DNA from: Perkinsus olseni
Taxonomy: Eukaryota > Perkinsozoa > Perkinsida > Perkinsidae
Length of the DNA stretch: 53,409 nucleotides
Direction: 5' to 3'
Assembly: GCA_013115135.1 (NCBI GenBank)
Contig: JABANP010000375.1
Location: 1 to 53,409 of the forward strand
Shown here: in pieces, positions 20,801 to 27,815 of the stretch
How positions within the stretch are numbered: position 1 is the stretch's first letter
How the letters are laid out: every line of letters starts with the position of its first letter
Notes under the pieces: generated by a model
What the model saw: only the letters and a program-made list of their open reading frames with translations
Database searches by the model: none
Told to the model about the DNA's origin: nothing
Made by a program: the position numbers and the translations under genes

Positions 20801-23262
20801 GCACAGTAAAGATTCGTCCAACGACCGAATCCGAAAAGGTATCCTTGTACACAGCTGCCGTGTCAACCTTCTCAACTTCTCCATTACCCAAGTCAGCGCC
20901 TTCAACATGGTCGAGATCAACCTGATGGCAGCCCGCATCACTGGGCGCATCTCGGGCTGGACTACCGCCCTACGGTAACATACTGCCCCCACTGCTGGGC
21001 AAACTCTCGGGCGTCCTGTTCACGTTCAAATACGATATCGACCTCATCAGTGCGCTCCTCCATAGTCGGGGTGTCGCCGCGGAAGGACAGACCACAGCGA
21101 GTCCGGACGGTGTGCTCATCTGATAGGCTCCGATCACCACTGAGGTAACCGACGCCGCAGCTCACTTGCGCTGAGTTGGGCAATCGTCCAGACCTTTTGG
21201 CAGGCGTACCAGGCCTTGTCCTCTGACTTTACTCCCGCGGACCCGACCTGAGTGACCCATTCACAGCAGGAGCAGTGGGTGGTCCTTACCGCGAGCCACA
21301 GCAGCCTCACACGGTCCTCTCGGGTGAATCTCTCACGAGTGGCACCTACCAGAGTGTACTTGGACGCCGCCTGGGTGTTGGTAGAAGGCCTGATCTCCAC
21401 CCGAAGAGAGGGAGTGATCAGCGCCAAGTTGACGGCGACCTGAAGATGCTATCGGGTATGGTAGAAGCGTGGGCCTGCGTACATCTGCCCTGAAGTGCGA
21501 CCACTCCGATGAGAACCGCCAGGCATCGTCCTCGTCTTTGAACCGAATACCAACGGTTTTGCCTTGGCACTTGGCGTTCACGACGTATGCGTCACTCGAG
21601 CTCTCATAGACGACAGGCTCGCTCACGCGGTCGCATCTGATGCTACCGTCCAAACCCTCGACCTGAAGATACCAGTCAGAAAATTCGAAAATACTGGAAC
21701 CGAGAATCGAACTCGGGACCTACTGCGTGTTAGGCAGTCGTCATAACCAACTAGACCATTCCAGCACTGATGATCACGCCTTCAACCATCGAGTGTATAA
21801 ACTCCGAGTAACGAGCATCTCACCTCAATACGTCCACGAACTGTCCTCCTTCCCATATCGGAGACATCCGATGTGGCCCGCAAAAGCTTCCCATTGAACT
21901 CGCCCGAGAAGACCCCCTCGCAGCGAGCGACCAAGTCAGCGGCAACCTGAGGGGAGCACACATCTTCTCTGCCAACATCGAAGCAGATCACACCTCGCTA
22001 AAGCCACCCCACTGAGCCGCGAATTTCTCAGCCTGCTCCTCAGTAGCAAAATTAATTTCAACATCACCCTCGGCACAAGTGGCCTTCGCAGTCTTCCCGT
22101 CGACGGCGGTGATTCCGGCGCAGTTGTGTTTCTTGCCGGACTTCAGCTGACCAGAGAGGCATCAAAGCCACTCGAAATCGACGAGGACGGCTCACGGTGA
22201 TGATGCGCTCGGTGGCCATCTCGGTCGAGGGGTTGATACGGACCTCCGCGGAAGCAACATCAGAGCCGTCGAACTCGGAAGACCGAACTGGCACCTGCTC
22301 GTCAACCGATACGTCGACTTTGATTTTTTTGAGTGATTACCCCGAGCGTGTATCCTCCCCAGTTAGCAGCGAACATCATCGCCGTTGCCCTTTCCTTAAA
22401 CAACAGGTTGAAGGTTTTCGTGACTTTGTTCTGGTGCGTGCAGGTGAGTTCAACTTCATAACGCCCGTTAGCCTCGATAGGCCCCGAGTGAATCTTATCG
22501 CAGTAAATCTTGAAGTCTCCAAGCTGAGAAGATACCACTCCGACCGCGGATCGTGATGAGATGCTTCAACCTACTGTCATCCGTCTAAGTGCAGGTCGAC
22601 CTTCTTTGTATCTAACGTAGGTCAACCCAAGATTCTCCTTGGCACCCCACCACTGAGCAAAGGGGTTCTTTTCGACCCAAGCATCAGTCACGACCTCACG
22701 GGCGACGGTGAACTGAGGGAAGGGCCGTCCACTACAATGATGATGACAAATTCCTACAGTCTTGAGGTCACCCCAGCGGACGGCAAACTGCAAGGCGTCA
22801 TACTCGTGCTCGAAGAAGAGGCTGGTCGGCTTGCCATCGCAGTTAGTAGAGACTTCATACGCTGCCTCGTCAGTATCCCTCCTCGGCGAGCTCTTCACAG
22901 CCTCACAACGGTGCCTTGAGAAGCTGCCGCGGTTGTCTCCGACGAGCTGAGACCGTTGACGGGATGATTAACACCGAAACCGTGGGAGAGGCCCACCCAG
23001 ATGGTGCCCGGGTCTTGCTCGGTGTTGGCCGCCTTGGCGATTTGCGAGGCTTCCTTAACGCCATGAATCACAACCTTATGGCACTGGTCTACAATGTCGT
23101 CTGCAACCTAAGATACGCTTCCTTAACGGGGAGCCTTGAGAGTTGGGGAAGGAGCGGTAGGAGGCTCACCTGCTCAGTAATGGGGATGCCTCGAGCTGCG
23201 GTAAAGGCCAACGAGAGAGCGACAATCCACGCTGGGGCCTTCACGTTGGTGGTTTTAATCAT
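14883..23262 (-). CDS. Giant secreted protein of tandem two-cysteine/WG domains (novel family)
   Basis: About 30 exons, almost all phase 0. Examples: 23170-23262, 22973-23107, 22758-22946, 22617-22712, 22341-22523, 22196-22294, 21994-22146, 21824-21946, 21483-21662, 20805-20921, 20629-20754, 20502-20576, 20306-20446, 19375-19554, 19213-19326, 19036-19161, 18647-18724, 17839-18063, 17581-17790, 17105-17287, 16858-17058, 16598-16810, 16433-16552, 16043-16249, 15851-15997, 14883-15560. Exon 1 is a signal peptide (MIKTTNVKAPAWIVALSLAF, cleavage after AARG). Then two exon types alternate. Type a is a strand-rich 33-49 aa segment. Type b has a Cys, about 20-25 residues, a second Cys, then an FxxExxAxxFAxxWG helix (EEQAEKFAAQWGGF, EQDAREFAQQWGQY, ERATAMMFAANWGGY). 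Roughly a dozen modules precede a Q/T-rich tail without a membrane segment. Total about 1,700 aa. I recognise no known domain. Least certain parts are 20974-21440, 19555-19996 and 18064-18646. Confidence 0.75.
15660..15840. repeat. Dispersed repeat, copy 2 (about 180 bp)
   Basis: Second copy of 13884-14060, located in the last intron (15561-15850) of the tandem-domain gene. A shorter partial echo (GGAATAACCGTAAGCGCTGG, about 15630-15660) adjoins it. Confidence 0.85.
21692..21765 (-). tRNA. tRNA-Val (AAC)
   Basis: 74 nt on the minus strand. The acceptor GCTGGAA pairs with TTCCAGT (seven pairs, one G-U), with discriminator A. The D-arm region GGTCTAGTTGGTTATGAC is of plant/eukaryote Val type. 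The anticodon stem ACTGC/GCAGT is perfect, with loop CTAACAC giving anticodon AAC. The T-arm is CCGAGTTCGATTCTCGG. No CCA is encoded, as expected for a nuclear gene. It lies in sense inside intron 21663-21823 of the tandem-domain gene. Confidence 0.93.
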
Positions 23263-23770
23263 GTGACAGAGAAGAAGGGGCGACAGTAATAAACGGAAAG
23301 TAAAATGGCCGAGAGTTGGCGTGGAAATCTTGCACTCTTCGCCCGACTTGCTTTTTCTCAACGGTATTTTTACACTTTCATCTTCTGAACCTTTTTCGTA
23401 GTGAAAAATTAGATCCTAAGAAAGCTCAGCATCGACTCACCGCAGAGGGAGAGCTATTCGTCGAGCACTTTCGGCTGGGAATTCGTTAAACGTGATCGGG
23501 GGTCGAACGCGGCACCGTACTGCTGATGGTGAAGATCATCATCGTCGTCTCCTGATCGACATTGTCACTCCAATAACGTGTCCACGACACTTGTCATTTT
23601 TTCGATGTTATAAGGGCAGCTCTTCTACAATTCATAATCATCTTACGATCGAATCATCGTTAATTTCATACCGTAAAATTCCGCAATTCATCCTATTCCA
23701 GTTTGTCTTCTGTCCATCTTCATGTGTCGTCAAGATTCACCTCAGCGCCCCTCCCGCAGTCCCCGACCCT
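23263..23770. other. Divergent intergenic region
   Basis: This lies between the ATG of the secreted repeat protein (minus) and the first readable exon of the membrane-protein gene (plus) and probably carries both promoters. GATCGGGGGTCGAACGCGG near 23495 weakly resembles an antisense T-arm. I see no other structure. Confidence 0.35.
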
Positions 23771-26035
23771 TGCAACTAGTCGACACTGCGGGGAAGGACC
23801 TCCACCACTTTCTACAACATCATTTCGAATATGTCTCTCCTAAGGCCGGTAAAAAATCTCAAAAATTCGCATGAAAAAATCAGAATTTTCATTTTTTTTC
23901 AGATAAAATTTGGCATCGGTCGACGGTCGTTGGTTTTTCCTGTTTCCTATTGGCGATGATCACCGGCCCGGCCTTTATTCTACAACACTGCTTCTTCGGA
24001 GCGCTCGTGTGTCTCACAGAGTCCCCTACAAGGTGAGAGCGTATCTTAGGTTGAAGCTGGGATGATACGGAATTTGTTGTTCAGTTTCGCTGCTGACTAT
24101 GTGTTCATAGAAGATGATACCCACCCTGCCCAGCGGATAGATCGCTACATGTGCGTTGTCTTCGTCGCTGTCACCTGGTACGACTGTATCGTCGGACTGA
24201 GCTACTCGGTAAGTGGACTGAGAAGGAGTTGGCTGAATAAAGACGATAAAGATTCCTTAGCTCTTCAGAATTTCCGAGATGATAGATCCCAGGGGAGCAG
24301 TTGAGAAATGAATAAATTATTTTTGACTGATTCGAAACTTTCTCATCTATTCTGGGATCGTTCTAATACGTCAAAGTCGATTCTCAATTTCGGAATCGAT
24401 CCATCGTCTTGGCCATCACCCGGGTTCTCCAAGAAAGATGGACTAATTTCAGAAATTCTAACTCTCTACGGCAGCCAGTCGAGTGACTTCTCTCCCCGAG
24501 TTTCACAAATTCTGATTCAAAAATTACGTTTGAGTCATGCGGTGTTTGTGCATCGCGAGCGGCAGTGAAGAACGTGCGACAATGTCAACCGCACGAACAC
24601 CGCTGGAGGCTTCCATGAATATTGGAAAAGATGGTATTCAATCAGATGCCATTTTTGTGGCAAAATACGAGTAAAGTACGAACAGGATTTCGCAAATGTC
24701 GATCCTAGTCTGTACGGAATGGAGAGGCAACGCTTGGCATCAAATCTGATACAAAAATTGCAAAATTGCATGTCCACCTTCATCCGCGTTCAGGTGATGA
24801 CGATGTGCCTGCTGATGGTGCCCGTCTTTGCACTTCTGCATTTTTCAAGGGCCAGTACGACTAAGCGTCAATGGGTTACGAGACATGTAGTGAGGGGAGG
24901 GCGACCGCAGGGCAGGGTATGAGTACGGCGAAGTCGGATGTTGATGTTGCTTGGAAATTAATAGGTTGAAGGTCAAATTTAGGTTCAAGTTGCGGAATTT
25001 TCCGATCTTATTTGAGGAAAAGTATGAATTTTACGTGGAAAACTGTAATTTTCATATTTTTTGCAGAAATTTTACCTACAGAACGTTCATATAGTTGTTT
25101 TTAGATTCTGAAAATTGTTTTATTGATTGCAATCAGTTTTTGCCTCGTTCCTGAGGAAACGGCTGTCAGCGAGTCGTTACTAATACCGAAAATATTGAAA
25201 ATTTTCACCCCGTGAGCTACTCGTTACTTCGAAGGAGATCGTTTCAACTTCTTCGTCTCAATCGGAGATTGTTCAGAGGAAGCGGGACTTATTGCTATCC
25301 TACAAAACTATCATCAAAACTATGATCAAAACTATGATCGCTCTCAGGGTGAGAGTCTCAGTATCTCACTATGACTAAACTGCATTGTCCATGCTTGTTC
25401 AAGCGAGCAAGTTGTTGAAGGGCAATTTTTCCCTCCACGACTTCGCTTCGCTTTGCCGTCGGCTGCCTGCTGCAGCTGTCGCTCTCGACGTTTAGTACGG
25501 CTCCATCGGTTAACCTCGGTAACCCTCTCCCTCCGTGAATCGTTGCAGGCGGTGAGACAGCGGATGTGGAAATCACACCATTTCGACCGTTCGTGCGTAC
25601 GAATATTTCCCTTCAGCCAAAGCGTATGTGAACCCAAACGGGTTGACTTCGTCTTAGCATGAAATCCGGAAAACAGTTCAGCAACGCTTCTCTCTAATTG
25701 ATCGTGAAATTTAAATTTTGACAGAAAAATGGCGGGCTTGGGATTCGAACCGGGGACTCTCGCGTGCAGTGAATATTTTACTATCTAGAGTTGACGGCTC
25801 CGCCACGCGAGCTCTGCCACTTCGTCACGAAGGCCTAGTACTGTAAGCTCCCGGGCAATGTTACACTTTAGAATTTTGATTCCATCTTGTGGGTACTGCC
25901 TTGAATTTTGTGGCGCGTGACAGTTCTTCTGCGTATCTTCAGTTCATCTGGCATCTACTAGGGTCGACTGGAGTGGCGTTAACCCTATTGGCGGGCACAC
26001 CAACTTGGACCCATCCGCATATCAAAATCTTTCCG
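23771..26035 (+). CDS. Multi-pass membrane protein, family unknown (partial model)
   Basis: Supported exons are about 23771-23848, 23903-24032, 24085-24208, 25277-25348 and 25943-26035, all phase-compatible. Hydrophobic segments are GFSCFLLAMITGPAFILQHC, YMCVVFVAVTWYDCIVGLSY and FIWHLLGSTGVALTLLAG; HPAQRIDR lies between two of them. Region 24209-25276 surely contains more (candidate frames MNKLFLTDSKL near 24308 and QVMTMCLLMVPVFALL near 24800) but I could not place splice sites. The WHLL segment near the C-terminus recalls ceramidase or PAQR-like proteins, too weakly for a call. Intron 24033-24084 has the shared GTATCTTAGGTTGAAGC block. Another intron holds an antisense tRNA-like stretch and a GTGGCGCG block. 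Confidence 0.5.
24033..24084 (+). other. 52-nt intron with shared motif
   Basis: Starts GTGAGAGCGTATCTTAGG, continues TTGAAGCTGGG and ends TTTGTTGTTCAG. The first 26 nt are nearly identical to the PES1 intron on the other strand. Phase 2 (AG|T) joins two membrane-segment exons. Confidence 0.75.
25727..25830 (-). other. Antisense tRNA-like sequence in an intron
   Basis: On minus it reads GTGGCGGAGCC ... CGAGAGTCCCCGGTTCGAATC, then CCAAGCCCGCCA. The T-arm and acceptor end are clear. The 5' acceptor (GGCGGAGC) is close to complementary, but the body between has no normal D-arm and cannot be folded confidently. It lies in the intron before exon 25943. Confidence 0.45.
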
Positions 26036-26631
26036 GTGAGTGCACCCAAGGGCGTTTCTTTTCTTCTCGCGTAGTCCTTGGAAATTTTTGGCCTGTTTTT
26101 GGATTGCGGAAATTTTTCCGAAGCGAGTAGTAGGGAGTTCTGATGAGTGTAATTTTTCGGGAGCGTGTGACCCCTTGGTTGGCTTTCTTATTTTGGCCAT
26201 CGCAATGAAAATTACGAAAAATTTGGTATCATGAGTGATGCCCGACGGTGGATGAACTTTCGCTGAATTCAGGACTTTGGCATTCTTTGAAAGCAAGTTA
26301 TCATCGCCGGTCGCCAAAAGATTTAAATCCTTCAAGATTTAGTGATTCTTCCAACTCACTTTCGAGCGTTGAGTTTCCGTTAAGACTGAGTGGCATAAAT
26401 GCTTGGGGGGTTTCATGGGACGTCTTGCTTGGTCGAATAAAATTCCTTCATCGTGGCCTTGGATGAAGGGAGGTTCTTGTGAAGGCTTTCGTATCTTATT
26501 TCGAAGGGAGCGAAGGATTGGATCTCAAGATCTGTTGCGTTGATTCTGTAGTTCAGATTAGAAGGGGAATTTTCAGAGTGTGCCGAGTAGCTTCGCTCCG
26601 CTGTAGGTTTTTGCTTGTTTTTATTCTGACC

Positions 26632-27405
26632 ATGAGTGACGACGCTAGCACTACATGGTCGGGTTTGATTGGAAACGAATTGCCGAGGGCTGTGGCTGCG
26701 CAGCAGGAAGAATCTAGAAAGATACGCCACCTGATGGAGGCAGCCACGGGCCGAGACCCCCTCACCACCCGACCGGAGACCAGCGTTAGCCTGAGGGTTG
26801 GGGACGCTTCTTTCGAAGAGAATCTTTTTAACAAGGCTTGTCGACGCAAAAAACGACCAACGTCTGCTTCGGCGGGTAGTAGGTTGAAACGGCCGCGAAG
26901 GAATCTTTCCAGTGCGGGTTCGAGCTCTCCGGGCACACCGGAGAGTGATGGATCAGTTCGCAGCAGTGGGATTAAAAAATCCGAGCGGAGCGAAGCACCG
27001 GCAGGAAAGGGAAATTCGCATGCAAGCCATGGAGAAAGCCTGCTGGATCGTCTTTGTGATGATGAGCACATGGCTGGAGATTCGGTGATCCCTCCCGAGG
27101 CGGCCAGGAAGCTGACGGAGGCATGGGAGAAGGAGGGCGGCACTTGGCCCAGTCGTGAAACGGTTGATCGATTGTCGTGCACTGAGGGCCTTGACGAAGA
27201 ATGCGTGATGAGCTTTTGGCAACGACAGCGGACGCGGCGGCCCGAGGGCAAACGAGGATCGGCGAAGGTGGCTGTGAAAGTGGAGAAGTCGAAGGGGAGG
27301 ACGAAGCTGTTGAGGGGAAGGGTTACTAACAAGGAGATGGTAGGAGCCTGGCTGGTCGTATTAAAGGAAATATTTTATGGCTCATTGTCGCCGATTGGTG
27401 ATTAG
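26632..27405 (+). CDS. Homeodomain-like nuclear protein
   Basis: Uninterrupted frame of 258 codons starting MSDDASTTWSGLIGNELP. The N-terminal half is low complexity with basic clusters (RRKKRPTSASAG, RLKRPRRN) that look like nuclear localisation signals. Near residues 180-235, IPPEAARKLTEAWEKEGGTW, then VDRLSCTEGLDEECVMSFWQ and RQRTRR, have homeodomain-like layout: helix 1, an acidic-start helix 2, and a recognition helix ending FWQRQR where homeodomains have WFQNRR. It would be a divergent, possibly atypical, DNA-binding protein. The stop TAG is followed at once by a GTATCTTAGGTCGA block, so the true end may be an intron (GTGATTAG...). The opposite strand also stays open for 259 codons but encodes serine/phenylalanine-rich sequence without motif. 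Confidence 0.5.
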   Translation: MSDDASTTWSGLIGNELPRAVAAQQEESRKIRHLMEAATGRDPLTTRPETSVSLRVGDASFEENLFNKACRRKKRPTSASAGSRLKRPRRNLSSAGSSSPGTPESDGSVRSSGIKKSERSEAPAGKGNSHASHGESLLDRLCDDEHMAGDSVIPPEAARKLTEAWEKEGGTWPSRETVDRLSCTEGLDEECVMSFWQRQRTRRPEGKRGSAKVAVKVEKSKGRTKLLRGRVTNKEMVGAWLVVLKEIFYGSLSPIGD

Positions 27406-27815
27406 TAGTATCTTAGGTCGACCATAGTATTTCTCAAATTCACTTGCCTCCGTCGGGTATCAAAGGTTGTTGTTTGACGAATGGCGCCGCGCAAAGACGT
27501 GGAATTCCTGGGCACTGGGGAGGCGGGCTGAAGGGGAAATAAAATATCTTCGAGCGGGAGTGGAGAATTGGTTCCACTTTTTTGGATGAAAGTCATGCAT
27601 CGACCTTGGATACGAATTTGGAAGATTCACTGGTGGCCTAGTCCGGAAGGAGGCTGAAAACATGTTTGGCGTAGTTGGGTTGGGCCGGTGTCTTTCCGTG
27701 GGAAATTAGTTTTTTCTGGCCCTCTTCGCAAAATAATTTCGTGGCGCGCGACATCTTTCTTCCTAATTTTTCAAGTGAGATGCTTGAGGTGCGGTATTAG
27801 GTGAATCGTAAATTT
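27406..27815 (+). other. Intergenic or intronic region with intron-type motifs
   Basis: GTATCTTAGGTCGA (27408-27421) opens the stretch, and AATTTCGTGGCGCGCGA (27735-27751) lies 65 bp before the PNUTS ATG. No coding frame with family similarity. An acceptor-like TATTAG precedes the GTGAATCG at 27801, so an upstream PNUTS exon is possible. Confidence 0.35.

Noticed and set aside
26553..27332. Minus-strand ORF of 259 codons
   Set aside because: Overlaps the homeodomain-like ORF; composition is that of a complementary shadow and it has no motif, though it cannot be fully excluded.
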